From assembly GCF_041080675.1 (NCBI RefSeq), contig NZ_CP163520.1, positions 2,666,001 to 2,730,000 on the forward strand: a stretch of 64,000 nt of DNA, given 5' to 3'. This DNA comes from Streptomyces sp. cg36. GTDB taxonomy: Bacteria; Actinomycetota; Actinomycetes; Streptomycetales; Streptomycetaceae. Numbering within the stretch: position 1 is the stretch's first letter; each line of letters begins with the position of its first letter. The notes under the pieces were generated by a model. It was not told the DNA's origin. It searched no databases and saw only the letters and a program-made list of their open reading frames with translations. This document shows positions 34,986-44,178 of the stretch, piece after piece. A program made the translations under genes and the position numbers.

Positions 34986-36224
34986 TCACGAGCGGCCCCG
35001 TTCCGGCCCGTCGGCCGCCGCGAGACGGGCCGCGGCATGGCGGATCAGCCGCTCCAGGTCGGCGCAGTACACACTGGGGTGGAGGAACCCGCTGTACGGG
35101 GCGTACCGGTGGGCGTAGTTGCCGCCCCCGCACACCTCGCGCACCGGGCACGCCAGACAGTCCGGCGCCAGGCCCGCCGCGCCCAGCTGGCGGGCGGCCA
35201 CCCCGGGGTGGCGCAGCACCCGGTCGAAGGAGTGGCGGAAGACGTCGAGACCGGTGGCGGAGGCCCCCTCGTACGCCGAGCGCAGCGCGCCGGTCTGCTC
35301 GATCGAGCCGTCGGTGTCCACCACGACCGCCACCATCGGGGAGAGCCCCACCGACTCCACCGTGCTGGGCACCCCGAGCAGCAGCGCCACGATCTCCTGG
35401 AAGAGCCGCACCCCGGTCCGCATCCGGTCGTCGTCCCACCACAGGTCGAAGACCCGCACCAGCCAGTCCCCGTACGGAGTGGGGCGCGCGTGCCGTCCGG
35501 GCACCGGGGCCGGGAGGATCCCCGGCGGCGGCGCGGCCCAGGTGGCGTGCGGCAGCAGCAGGTCGATGCCGGGCGGGCCCAGCGCGAGCAGCGAGCGGTA
35601 GACGTCCTCGGGGTCGGCGGCGAGGTCGACGGTGCACAGGATCCCGGCGTACGCGGCGGGGCGCCGGGCGAGCAGCCGCGCGGCGGCGGCGACGGCGGGC
35701 CACGAGGAGCGGCCCCGGCGGTCGGTGCGGCGGGTGTTGAGCCGGGCCGCGCCCCCGTCCAGGCTGAGTCCGACCCGGACCCGGGCGGCGGCCAGCCGGT
35801 CCAGGGTGCGCGGGGTGAGCAGGGTGCCGTTGGTCTGCACGGTCGCGGTGACCTCGCAGCCGCCCGGCACCACGCCGCGCACCGCCTCGCGCACCGCGCG
35901 CCGCACCTCGGCCGCGTACGCCAGGACGGGGCCGGGCCCGCCGAGCAGCGGTTCGCCGCCGTGCAGGTCGATGCGGAGGGCGCCGAGCCGGTGGGCGGCG
36001 GCGTGCTCGGCGATGCGGCGGGCGGTGCGGCGCACGGTGGGCTCGGCGACCCGGGCCGGGCGCTCGCGCCAACTGCTGTCCTGGCCGCGGTAGATGTAGC
36101 AGTAGTCGCAGGCGAGGTTGCAGCGGCTGTGCACCTTGAGCACGAACTGGCGCAGCGGCACGGGCCGCACCGTGCGCGTGTCCAGGGCGCGGTGCGGCCA
36201 GCGCGGCTCCCCGGCGGCGCTCAC
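34986..36224 (-). CDS. FxsB-like radical SAM/SPASM peptide maturase
   Basis: 412 residues. The 4Fe-4S/SAM motif is CNLACDYC (Cys35, 39, 42). IDLHGGEPLL and LSLDGG are core radical SAM strands. The C-terminal SPASM-like region has CLACPVREVCGGGNYAHRY and the family-typical SVYCADLERLI. FxsB enzymes form cyclophane crosslinks in three-residue motifs starting with an aromatic residue. No metallohydrolase extension is fused. The ATG overlaps the stop of the small upstream gene (ATGA), marking that product as the probable substrate. Confidence 0.88.
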   Translation of the reverse strand: MSAAGEPRWPHRALDTRTVRPVPLRQFVLKVHSRCNLACDYCYIYRGQDSSWRERPARVAEPTVRRTARRIAEHAAAHRLGALRIDLHGGEPLLGGPGPVLAYAAEVRRAVREAVRGVVPGGCEVTATVQTNGTLLTPRTLDRLAAARVRVGLSLDGGAARLNTRRTDRRGRSSWPAVAAAARLLARRPAAYAGILCTVDLAADPEDVYRSLLALGPPGIDLLLPHATWAAPPPGILPAPVPGRHARPTPYGDWLVRVFDLWWDDDRMRTGVRLFQEIVALLLGVPSTVESVGLSPMVAVVVDTDGSIEQTGALRSAYEGASATGLDVFRHSFDRVLRHPGVAARQLGAAGLAPDCLACPVREVCGGGNYAHRYAPYSGFLHPSVYCADLERLIRHAAARLAAADGPERGRS

Positions 36225-36496
36225 CGGCGCACCCCGGCGGCCCCGGGCGACGGCGTGTCCGCGAAGTAGGCACCGGCGGCGGGCGCGTCGCTGAAGTACG
36301 CCCCGTCCCCCGCGCCGGTCCGCGCCCGCAGCTCGGCCACCACCGCGGCCAGCACCGGGTGCGCGCAGTCGCGGACGGCCCGCAGCGCGAGCGGGCGCAG
36401 GGCGGGCAGCGCGGAGGCGTCGGGCGGCGCGGGCGGGCCCGGCCGCGCCGGAGGTCCGGGCACGGCTCTGCCCCCGCCCGCGGCGGTCGCCGTCAC
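36221..36496 (-). CDS. Probable cyclophane RiPP precursor with two YF(S/A)D cores
   Basis: 91 residues. A Pro/Ala-rich start (1-35) and a helical leader (36-60) precede two near-identical units GAYFSDAP (65-72) and GAYFADTP (75-82), exactly ten residues apart. Aromatic-x-Asp or aromatic-x-Ser triplets suit three-residue cyclophane formation by the adjacent radical SAM enzyme. The protein does not end in FxSxx, so it is not a standard FxsA; residues 83-91 continue past the second core. Its start and stop overlap neighbours by 4 bases each, implying coupled translation. Confidence 0.7.
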   Translation of the reverse strand: MTATAAGGGRAVPGPPARPGPPAPPDASALPALRPLALRAVRDCAHPVLAAVVAELRARTGAGDGAYFSDAPAAGAYFADTPSPGAAGVRR

Positions 36497-39400
36497 GGCG
36501 CTCCCGGCCCGTCCGCGAGACGGTCGATCTCCGCCCGGCTCAGGGCCCCGATCCCGTCGTCCGGCTCCCCCGCCTCCGAAAGGACGCGCAGTACCTCACG
36601 GTGCTCCCTCCGTGCTCGGTCCGGGCCCGCCGTCCGTTCGAGCAGCGTGGCCCGCAGCTGTAGCGCCCGCGCCTCGGCCAGCGGGTCCCCGGCCGCCCGG
36701 CCCTCGCGGGCGGCCCGCAGCGCGTGGTCGGCGGCCTCCCCGAGCCGGGCCGTGGAGCCGGTGCGCGCCCACAGCAGCCGCACCACCTCGGCGCGCAGCA
36801 GCCAGATCTGCGACAGCAGCGCGCTGTGCTCGGTGGCGCGGGCGGCGGCGCCCAGGATCCAGTGGGCCTCGTGGAGGTCGGCGAGACCGCCCTCGACGTG
36901 GAACCTGCGGACGTGGGCGGTGGCCAGGAGGTAGCGCCTGCGGGCGAGTTCGGGGTCGCTCTCGGAGGTCTCGTCCAGCGCCCGGTGCAGGGCGCGCACC
37001 GCGCCCCGGGCGTCCTCGCGGGACTCCTTGACGCGCAGCCGCGCCGTGAGCGCGTCACCGAGCTCGGTGTAGGCCCCGGCCCGGCGCGGATCGTCGCCGG
37101 GCAGCAGCTCCAGCGCCTCCGACCAGGCCGACACCGCCGAGTCGAGGACGCTGCGGCTGCGGGTCGACTCGTACCGTTCGCGCAGCACCCGCCCCATCCG
37201 CAGCAGGCACGCGGCCTGCGCCTCGCGGTCCGGGCCCGCGTAGCTGCGGGCCTGGTCGAGGGCCTGGAGGACGGTCAGCCGGGTCGCGTCGTCGGCCTCG
37301 GCCCGGGTGAGCTCGACGGCGTCGGCCAGGTCCAGCCAGGCCCGGCTGATCTCGGCGTCGCCGAGCGAGCCGGGGGCGAGCGTCTCGAACCCGGCGTACA
37401 GGTCGGCGACGGCGCCGTCGGCGTACGAGCGCGCGGCGGCCGGGGACGACTCCGGCGTGCCCTGGGCCGACTCGCGGCGGGCGAGGGCGAGCAGCAGGGT
37501 GCCGCGCAGCAGCAGGACCTCGGCGGTGCGCTCCTCGGCCAGCAGCGCCCCGGCCACCTGCACCGCGCTGTTGAGGCAGCCCGGCGCGTAGGACGGCTCC
37601 AGCTCGGCGAGCCGTCGCAGCACCCGGATGCGGGCCAGCGAGGCGAGCCGCCAGTCGGCGCGCTGGGCGGCCGAGGCCGGGGGGATGCCGCCGATGAGGA
37701 CGAGGCTGTTGTGGGCGCGGTTGAGGAGGTGGACGGCGATCTGGCGGGCCTCGTGCGGCTCCGGCTCGGCGGTGGATCCGGCGTCGGGCCGGACCGTGTC
37801 CGGCGGCCCGGCGAGCCCGAGCCCGTCCAGGCCGGGGCGGCCGGTGCCGTCCGTGCCGGGCCGGGCGCCGTCCTGCCCGCGTCCGGACAGCGCCGCCAGC
37901 CACCACGCCTCGTCCGTGCCCGCCCGCCCCGACTCGGCCTCGTCGGCCATCGCCTCCAGGACGCCCGCGAGGGTGAGGTGGGCGTGACGGGCGTGCGGCA
38001 GGGCGTTCTCCACGGCGGACAGGGCCGCGCCCAGGTCCTCGGTGAGCCGCCGCAGCTCCCAGCGCAGCAGCAGCGCGGCGGCCAGTTCGCCGTACAGCTG
38101 GGCCCGCTGCGGTACGCGCTGTTCGCCGCTCACGGCCGCCGACAGCAGCTGGACGCCCATGTCGAGGTCGCGGACCGTGCCGTACGAGCGGAAGCGGTCG
38201 AGGCAGTCGCGGGCCCGTTCGGCCAGTTCGCGCGGGGTCAGCCCGTCCGTGCCGCCGGGCAGCACCAGATGGTCGGAGCGCCCGAACCGGCGCAGGACCT
38301 GGGAGGAGACCCGGGCGAAGAGCCGCATCCGGGGATCGTCGGAGGGTCCGGCCGGGGCGGGGCCCCCGGGGTCCACGGACCCGGCGAGGACGGCGGCGGC
38401 GAGCGCCGGGAAGTTGCGCACGGTCCGCCCGTAGCGCCGCTCCACGTACTCCGAGCAGTGCTTGAGCACCAGGGCCGCGCCCCCGGCGCCCAGCCGGTCC
38501 AGCAGCCGCTCGCGCACCCCGTCGACGAAGACGTAGCCGGGCGCCCGGTCCGCGCCCTGCCCGTCGGACGCCTTCAGCAGGCCGCTGAGCAGCACCTCGG
38601 CCAGCACCTCGGGCCCGCTGTTGACCAGCATCGCCCGCTGCACCAGCTGCATCACCGGCAGCACCAGCGGCGCCGCCGACAGACAGGCGGCCAGCTGGGC
38701 CGCGTCGGGCGAGGCGGTGGCGCGGAACGCGGCCAACCGCTCGTCCGGCGGCAGGCCCTGCTCGGCGCGCGGGCTGCCCGGGGCCGCGCCGTGGTCGGCG
38801 CGCACCCGCCCGACCGCCGCCTCCATGCTCTGCTCGCTGCCCCCGCTCACCAGCCGCGCCCAGGATCCGAACGAGGACTGGCGCAGGGCCAGCACCGGCA
38901 CCGGCACGCCCTGGGCGGCCTGCCCGCGCTCGGGCCTGCGCGGCCGGAACTCCAGCCGCCCGGCGGGGCCTTCGCGGCGCCGCAGCACGCCCTGGCGGGT
39001 GGGCAGGTGGGTGGAGCGCCACATCCGCTGCGGCAGCGGCTGGACCACCGCGAGCGGGGCCGCGCCGGACAGGCCGTACAGCATCCGCTGGAGCTGCCCG
39101 CTGCGCCACATGGGGCCCGCGCAGTCGCTGAGCAGCAGGGTGAGCCGGCGTCCGGCCGGGTCCCAGAGCTGGCTGGGGTCGACCAGGCGCCCGCCGGGCG
39201 CGGGCGAGCCGCCGACGCGCGGCCTGCCGTCCGCGTCCTCGTGCAGGAAGTGCACCCGCACCTCGCGGAAGGCCCCGGCGCGCTCGCAGACCTGCCGCAG
39301 CTCGTCGAGCGTCTGCTGCCACACCACGGTGGAGGAGGAGACGTCCATCAGCAGGGCGAGCCGGGCCTGGCGGCGGCGGTCCGGCTTCAGCACCGGCACC

Positions 39401-39954
39401 ACCAGACCGAGGTCGGCCGCCCGGTCGGCGGTGGCCTGCTCGTCCAGCCGGTGCCCGGCCGAGCGGGCCGGGGTGCGGTACTGCTGGAGGGGCCGCAACG
39501 CCCGTTGCAGGGCGGCCGGTTCGGGCAGGGTGGCGGCGGCCGGGGCGGCCACCCGGGCCCCGCCGGGACCGCCCGGCGGGGCCGTCCGCCGGCCGTCCGC
39601 CTCCCGGCCGCCGTCCTGCCGGGTGCCGGGGCCCGGGGTGTAGAGGTCGGCCTGCCCCTCGTACGTGCGCGTGCGCGTGGGCGCGGGCCCCGGGCCGCTC
39701 CGGGCCGGGGCGGGCCCGTCGGGCGGCGGGGTCTCGGTGTCGCCGGGGGGCTTCACGCCGGGGCCGCCCGTGAACCTCGGCTGCGTCTGCGGGACCGGGG
39801 GGCCGGGCCGGGCCGCCGGGCTCGCGTAGTCGGCCAGCCACAGGGCGTCCGCCAGCTCCTGGGCGGTCGGCTGGAGCTCCGCCTCCCGCAGGCGTGCCAC
39901 CAGCGCCGTGAGGGTCGCGCTCACGGCGGTCTCGGCGCGGGGGGCGGGGTTCAC
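36493..39954 (-). CDS. SAV_2336-like vWA protein with long helical C-terminus
   Basis: 1153 residues. A small N-terminal domain (1-50) and a Pro/Gly-rich linker (50-150) lead to a von Willebrand A domain whose MIDAS is LLMDVSSST (Asp204, Ser206, Ser208), with LLLSDCAGPMW downstream. The remainder (about 420-1150) is alpha-helical, TPR-like. Known SAV_2336 proteins accompany MoxR ATPases. GTG start is 4 bases after the MoxR gene stop; it overlaps the precursor gene start. Likely the metal-dependent partner of the AAA+ protein. Confidence 0.82.
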   Translation of the reverse strand: MNPAPRAETAVSATLTALVARLREAELQPTAQELADALWLADYASPAARPGPPVPQTQPRFTGGPGVKPPGDTETPPPDGPAPARSGPGPAPTRTRTYEGQADLYTPGPGTRQDGGREADGRRTAPPGGPGGARVAAPAAATLPEPAALQRALRPLQQYRTPARSAGHRLDEQATADRAADLGLVVPVLKPDRRRQARLALLMDVSSSTVVWQQTLDELRQVCERAGAFREVRVHFLHEDADGRPRVGGSPAPGGRLVDPSQLWDPAGRRLTLLLSDCAGPMWRSGQLQRMLYGLSGAAPLAVVQPLPQRMWRSTHLPTRQGVLRRREGPAGRLEFRPRRPERGQAAQGVPVPVLALRQSSFGSWARLVSGGSEQSMEAAVGRVRADHGAAPGSPRAEQGLPPDERLAAFRATASPDAAQLAACLSAAPLVLPVMQLVQRAMLVNSGPEVLAEVLLSGLLKASDGQGADRAPGYVFVDGVRERLLDRLGAGGAALVLKHCSEYVERRYGRTVRNFPALAAAVLAGSVDPGGPAPAGPSDDPRMRLFARVSSQVLRRFGRSDHLVLPGGTDGLTPRELAERARDCLDRFRSYGTVRDLDMGVQLLSAAVSGEQRVPQRAQLYGELAAALLLRWELRRLTEDLGAALSAVENALPHARHAHLTLAGVLEAMADEAESGRAGTDEAWWLAALSGRGQDGARPGTDGTGRPGLDGLGLAGPPDTVRPDAGSTAEPEPHEARQIAVHLLNRAHNSLVLIGGIPPASAAQRADWRLASLARIRVLRRLAELEPSYAPGCLNSAVQVAGALLAEERTAEVLLLRGTLLLALARRESAQGTPESSPAAARSYADGAVADLYAGFETLAPGSLGDAEISRAWLDLADAVELTRAEADDATRLTVLQALDQARSYAGPDREAQAACLLRMGRVLRERYESTRSRSVLDSAVSAWSEALELLPGDDPRRAGAYTELGDALTARLRVKESREDARGAVRALHRALDETSESDPELARRRYLLATAHVRRFHVEGGLADLHEAHWILGAAARATEHSALLSQIWLLRAEVVRLLWARTGSTARLGEAADHALRAAREGRAAGDPLAEARALQLRATLLERTAGPDRARREHREVLRVLSEAGEPDDGIGALSRAEIDRLADGPGAP

Positions 39955-39958
39955 CGGG

Positions 39959-40960
39959 TCACCGCTGCCTGGTGTCCAGCGGGCGCAGCAGCAGCTCGGC
40001 TATCTCCTCGCGCCGCTCCGGCCCCTCGTCACGGACCTGCTGGGTCAGGAAGATGGCGTTCAGGAGCTGGTCGGTGGGGCGCAGTTCGCCGTCGCCGTCG
40101 TCGCGGGTGAACCGGGAGAGCAGATCCACGTTCCGCTCGTCGGCGCCGGGTCCGAAGTGGGCCTGCACGAAGGCCGCGAGGCGCTCCTCGCGCGGCGGCT
40201 CCAGGTGCAGGTGGATGCAGCGGCGCAGCAGCGGCGCCGGGAAGTCGCGCTCCCCGTTGCTGGTCAGGATGGTCACGGGGAAGGCGCGGCAGCGCACCTT
40301 GCCGTGCGCCACCTCGACCCGGTACCCGTCGTCGGTGAGCACCTCGACCACCTCGCGACCCGGCCGGTCGGCGATCCGCTCCAGTTCGGGGAGGGAGAAC
40401 TCGCCCTCCTCCAGCACGTTCAGCAGGTCGTTGGGGAGGTCGATGTCGCTCTTGTCGAGCTCGTCGATGAGCAGGACGCGCGGGCGCTCGGCGGGCAGCA
40501 GCGCCGTGCCGAGCGGCCCGAGCTTGATGTACCGGCCGATGTCCTCGGCCTGGCCGTCGGCGAGCTGGGCGTCGTGCAGCCGCCCGATCGCGTCGTAGGT
40601 GTAGAGCCCGTCCTTGAGCTCGGTGCGGCTGATGATCGGCCACTGGAGGACCCGGCCGAGCCCCAGTTCGTACGCGAGGGAGTGGGCCAGGGTCGACTTG
40701 CCCGAGCCGGGCTCGCCGGTGATCAGCAGCGGGCGGCGCAGATACAGCGCGGCGTTGATCAGCTGGAGCGTCTCGGCGTCGTGCGCGGAGAGCTCGGCGA
40801 CGCGCTCGCCGAGCCTGCGCCGGGAGGCGATGTCGATCTCCGGCACCCGGTAGGGGCGGGGCTCGCCGTCGAAGGCGCGCCAGCGCGGCGGGTCCGGCAG
40901 CGCGTCGATCCGCTCCGGATCGGGCTCCCCGAAGCCCCGGTAGATCAGCCAGTCGTCCAT
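39959..40960 (-). CDS. MoxR-type AAA+ ATPase
   Basis: 333 residues. Walker A GEPGSGKST (about 78-86), Walker B VLLIDELDKSD (about 153-163), sensor Asn in TILTSNGERDF, and the arginine region LLRRCIHLHLEPP. MoxR proteins pair with vWA proteins as chaperone-like remodelers; the vWA gene follows directly. ATG at 40960 was chosen for the preceding GAGGAG. The 229-base gap to the next upstream gene could hold a second promoter. Confidence 0.9.
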   Translation of the reverse strand: MDDWLIYRGFGEPDPERIDALPDPPRWRAFDGEPRPYRVPEIDIASRRRLGERVAELSAHDAETLQLINAALYLRRPLLITGEPGSGKSTLAHSLAYELGLGRVLQWPIISRTELKDGLYTYDAIGRLHDAQLADGQAEDIGRYIKLGPLGTALLPAERPRVLLIDELDKSDIDLPNDLLNVLEEGEFSLPELERIADRPGREVVEVLTDDGYRVEVAHGKVRCRAFPVTILTSNGERDFPAPLLRRCIHLHLEPPREERLAAFVQAHFGPGADERNVDLLSRFTRDDGDGELRPTDQLLNAIFLTQQVRDEGPERREEIAELLLRPLDTRQR

Positions 40961-41189
40961 CGCTCGCTCCTCGTCGACGGTCGGCGGGGCACCGCTTCGC
41001 TGCCAAGTGTCCTTGCGTGTCGTGTCTTCGCGAGCCGAAGTCCAGTGTGAACGTACCCACTTGGGCGCCGTCGAAATGCGCGATCGCGCCAGGAGCCGGC
41101 CGAATCGACGCACGAGCCGTCACAGCGGCGCGCCGCCGGGCGCACGGCGGCGCACCGGGCTCCCGCGCGGGGCGCGGGGCGGGGCGGCG

Positions 41190-43166
41190 TCACGGCGCGT
41201 CCACCCGAGGGAGGTCCGGCAGCGGCCGGTCCGGATCGTCGTACAGCATCGCCACACCCTCCGCCCAGTGCTGGGCGTCCTTGGAATCGCTGACGTCCTC
41301 ACGGATACGGCGCAGCCGGTCCGGGAGTTCAGTGGGGTCCTTCGCCTGCCCGAGCAGTTCGGCGAATCCGGCCCGCAGGGCGGTGCAGAACTCCCGGCAG
41401 CCGTGCTCCGAGTGGCCGTCGGTGTGCCAGAGCGCCAGGCCGTGGCCGGCGTCCAGGGCCATCCGCATGGCCGCGCCGCCCACCCCTCGCCCGGCGGGCC
41501 GGCACAGCACCGGCACCTCGCCGGGTGCCATGCCGGTGAAGTGGTGGGCCCGGGGCGCCTTCCCGGCGAGCGGCTGCGGCACGGCCAGCAGCGCCTCGGC
41601 GGCCATCAGTCCGTCCCAGCGCTCGCGCCAGTACGGGTCGACGCCGCCGCGCCGGTCGAGGTCGCGCAGCACCACCCGGCGCTGCACCCCGAGGTGGGGC
41701 GGCCGGTACAGCCGCCCCGTCTCGGTGAGCAGCCAGCGGTGCACGGCGGTGTCGAAGTGGTCGGCGGGCAGGGCGACTTCCAGGGGCGCCGGGCAGTCGT
41801 CCGTGTCCACGCTCTCGAACGCGGTGACCAGCTCGCGGCGCAGCTTGCTGATCAGCTGGCCGGGCGCCACCCCGTTGCCGTGGCACTCCTCGGCCACGGG
41901 TCTGGAGCCCTCGCGGTCGCCGTCGTGGACCCGGATGCGCCAGTAGAAGCGGTCGGGCGCGTCCGAGAGGGGCTCCAGCTCGACGGTGACCACCGCGCCG
42001 CCGTCGGTGCGCGGGTAGGGCAGTACGGTCATGTGCTCCTCGGGCGCGCCGGGCCCCAGCACCGGCAGCAGCGCTTCGGGCAGCCGCGCCTCGGTGACCA
42101 GGGTGTGCATCACGGCGGGCACCCCGCGCAGCCGCTCGCTCACCCAGGCGTCGAGCCCGGCCGGGTCGCCGCCGCGCCCGCGCTCGTACTCCACGACGAG
42201 CTTGAGGTAGTGCAGGAAGGCGATGGCGGGCATCGGCCGGTGCGCCTCGTAGAGCAGTCCGTGGCCGTCGCGCCAGGAGACGGGCTGGGGCAGGCTGCCG
42301 GGCGGCGCGATCCCGCCGCGCGCCTTGCGGGCCAGCTTGGCCACCGGTGGCACCCCGCCGGGCGCGGGCACCGAGGCGAGCAGCCGCAGCGCCGCGCGCC
42401 GGTCGACCGGACTCCAGTGCTCGGCGGTGCGGTGCAGCCCGGCGGCCGGTAACTCCTGCTGGCGCTCGATCCAGTTGTAGCCGTTGGCGCGGGGCGCCGA
42501 GCCGTGCCACTGGTCGTGTTCGGCGATCACGGTCTGGTAGAGCTCGCCGAACCGGCGCAGCACCGGCAGCGCGATCGCCCGGCCGCCGTCGCGTTCGACC
42601 CGGCGCGACTTCATGACGGCGACCACGGCCCCGGTGTGCGGGTCGAGCACGGGTCCGCCGGAGACGCCCTTGGGGAACTCGGTGTCGGTGAACCGCAGCC
42701 CGTAACTCCCGTCGTGGGTGCGGATGTCGATGCCCGTGTGCCAGCGCTGCGGGCCGTTGTCGGGCCGGAAGCCGTGGACGTGGGCGCCGACGCCGGGCGG
42801 CTCGGCGCAGTCGCTCAGCCAGACGCACTCGTGCTCCACGTCCTCGTCGAGCAGCTTGACCAGGGCCAGGTCCTGCTCGACGGGGATGTCGTCGCCGCTC
42901 AGGTCGTCGTCGACCAGCCAGGCCGCCAGCCGGGCCCGCAGCGGCTCGCCGCCCAGGCTGTCGCTGTCGACGTGGAAGACCTGCTCGCGGTCCCCGGCCA
43001 GCCGCGCGCGCAGCACATGCGCGCAGGTGAGCACCCAGCCGGGGGCGACGAAGAAGCCGCTGCCCCACATCGGGCCGCCCCGGGCCGCCAGCAGGTGCAC
43101 GGTGGCCAGTCGGGTGAGTTCGTGGAGGTACGGGTCCGGGGGGCCGGCCGCCGAAGAGCTAGGCAT
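41190..43166 (-). CDS. Trypsin-like serine protease fused to VMAP-C-type domain
   Basis: 658 residues. The N-terminal 215 residues are a trypsin-fold protease with an intact triad: His50 (TCAHVL), Asp99 (EQDLALVKL), Ser169 (GVSGGPV). No signal peptide, so it acts inside the cell. Residues about 240-650 resemble the C-terminal domain of vWA-MoxR-associated proteins, ending in WAEGVAMLYDDPDRPLP. It overlaps the upstream small gene by 8 bases with ATG at 43166; a GTG four codons earlier is an alternative. Expected to be the effector or sensor of the ternary module. Confidence 0.83.
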   Translation of the reverse strand: MPSSSAAGPPDPYLHELTRLATVHLLAARGGPMWGSGFFVAPGWVLTCAHVLRARLAGDREQVFHVDSDSLGGEPLRARLAAWLVDDDLSGDDIPVEQDLALVKLLDEDVEHECVWLSDCAEPPGVGAHVHGFRPDNGPQRWHTGIDIRTHDGSYGLRFTDTEFPKGVSGGPVLDPHTGAVVAVMKSRRVERDGGRAIALPVLRRFGELYQTVIAEHDQWHGSAPRANGYNWIERQQELPAAGLHRTAEHWSPVDRRAALRLLASVPAPGGVPPVAKLARKARGGIAPPGSLPQPVSWRDGHGLLYEAHRPMPAIAFLHYLKLVVEYERGRGGDPAGLDAWVSERLRGVPAVMHTLVTEARLPEALLPVLGPGAPEEHMTVLPYPRTDGGAVVTVELEPLSDAPDRFYWRIRVHDGDREGSRPVAEECHGNGVAPGQLISKLRRELVTAFESVDTDDCPAPLEVALPADHFDTAVHRWLLTETGRLYRPPHLGVQRRVVLRDLDRRGGVDPYWRERWDGLMAAEALLAVPQPLAGKAPRAHHFTGMAPGEVPVLCRPAGRGVGGAAMRMALDAGHGLALWHTDGHSEHGCREFCTALRAGFAELLGQAKDPTELPDRLRRIREDVSDSKDAQHWAEGVAMLYDDPDRPLPDLPRVDAP

Positions 43167-43557
43167 CGGATCCGGCACCGGCGGGCGGGTTCGCGGGCAG
43201 TGGCGGCACGGGCCCCAGCGGGCGCGCCGGGGCCGGTGCCTTGGGCCGCTTCCAGCCGAGGGTGACCTGGATGGACGCCTTGGCCTCCCCGTCGGCCAGG
43301 ATCGCGACGGCCGCCCCGGCCTTGGCGGACAGCTCGATCCCGAAGCTGATGTGCGCCTCGTCGGGCCGTACGGCCGCCGCCGCGTCCAGCACGGCCTGGC
43401 CGACCCCGGCGATCAGCTCGCCCAGCCGCTCCACCTTGGCCACGGCGCTGTCCAGCACCCCGACGTCGTCGTCATCGGCCGCGTACCCCCCGGCGGTGCC
43501 GATCCGGGCCAGTACCACGGCTCCGCCCGGCAGCTCGATTTCCCTCAAGTGCGCCAT
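43159..43557 (-). CDS. Trypsin-co-occurring domain protein (CU044_2847/Trypco1 type)
   Basis: 132 residues. Starts LREIELPGGAVVLARI and contains FGIELSAKAGAAVAIL and ASIQVTLGWKRP, the beta-rich pattern of the small proteins encoded beside trypsin-VMAP genes. A Pro-rich tail (108-132) follows. ATG has GAGGGGG upstream. It is the first gene of the seven-gene operon and probably binds or regulates the protease encoded next. Confidence 0.78.
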   Translation of the reverse strand: MAHLREIELPGGAVVLARIGTAGGYAADDDDVGVLDSAVAKVERLGELIAGVGQAVLDAAAAVRPDEAHISFGIELSAKAGAAVAILADGEAKASIQVTLGWKRPKAPAPARPLGPVPPLPANPPAGAGSDA

Positions 43558-43720
43558 GGCCGCCCCCTCAACCAGTCGCATATTCACCTGACTTGAGAAG
43601 ACGAGGGTAATGGGCGCGGCGGTTGCGCGGGACCCCCGGAAGGTGCCGGATACCCTGGAGGGGAACATATGCCCCCGGGCCCGCGCGGCGCGGGGGCGCC
43701 ACCCTTCCCAGGAGCACGTT

Positions 43721-43903
43721 GTGTACTTCACCGACCGAGGTATCGAGGAGCTGGCGAAGCGGCGCGGCGAGGAGGAGGTCACCTTCGAGTGGCTCGCCGA
43801 CCAGCTGCGCACCTTCGTCGACCTGAATCCGGACTTCGAGGTCCCGGTCGAGCGCCTGGCCACGTGGCTGGCCCGGCTGGACGACGAGGACGACGAGGAG
43901 TAG
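43721..43903 (+). CDS. DUF6104 family small protein
   Basis: 60 residues, GTG start with CAGGAG upstream. The nearly invariant sequence YFTDRGIEELAKRRGEEE, then NPDFEVPVERLATWLARL, and an acidic tail identify this actinobacterial family. Function unknown. It stands alone, divergent from the conflict operon; 44-200 bases downstream is GC-rich, gene-free sequence up to 44178. Confidence 0.85.
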   Translation: MYFTDRGIEELAKRRGEEEVTFEWLADQLRTFVDLNPDFEVPVERLATWLARLDDEDDEE

Positions 43904-44178
43904 GCCGGGGCTCCGGCGGGGCGACACCGGGCACCCCGGGCGGGACGGTCCGGTCGGCCCCTGGGGCGGCTCGCGCGGCCGGGTTTCCCCGCGGGTTCCG
44001 GGCTCCGGACCGGGAAGCGCCGGGCGCCCCCGGACGGGACGGCCCGGTCGTACTCCGGGGCCGCTCGGGCACCCCGGGCGGGACGGTCCGGCACCGGGTG
44101 GAGTGGCCCGGTCGGCCCCGGGCCCGGCCGGCTCGACCGGCCCGCCCCCCACTCGAAGCCCCTGGGACCCGCCGGGTC

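Noticed and set aside
36221..36496. Classical FxSxx-COOH precursor (FxsA)
   Set aside because: The C-terminus does not end in FxSxx; the aromatic motifs are internal and end in Asp.
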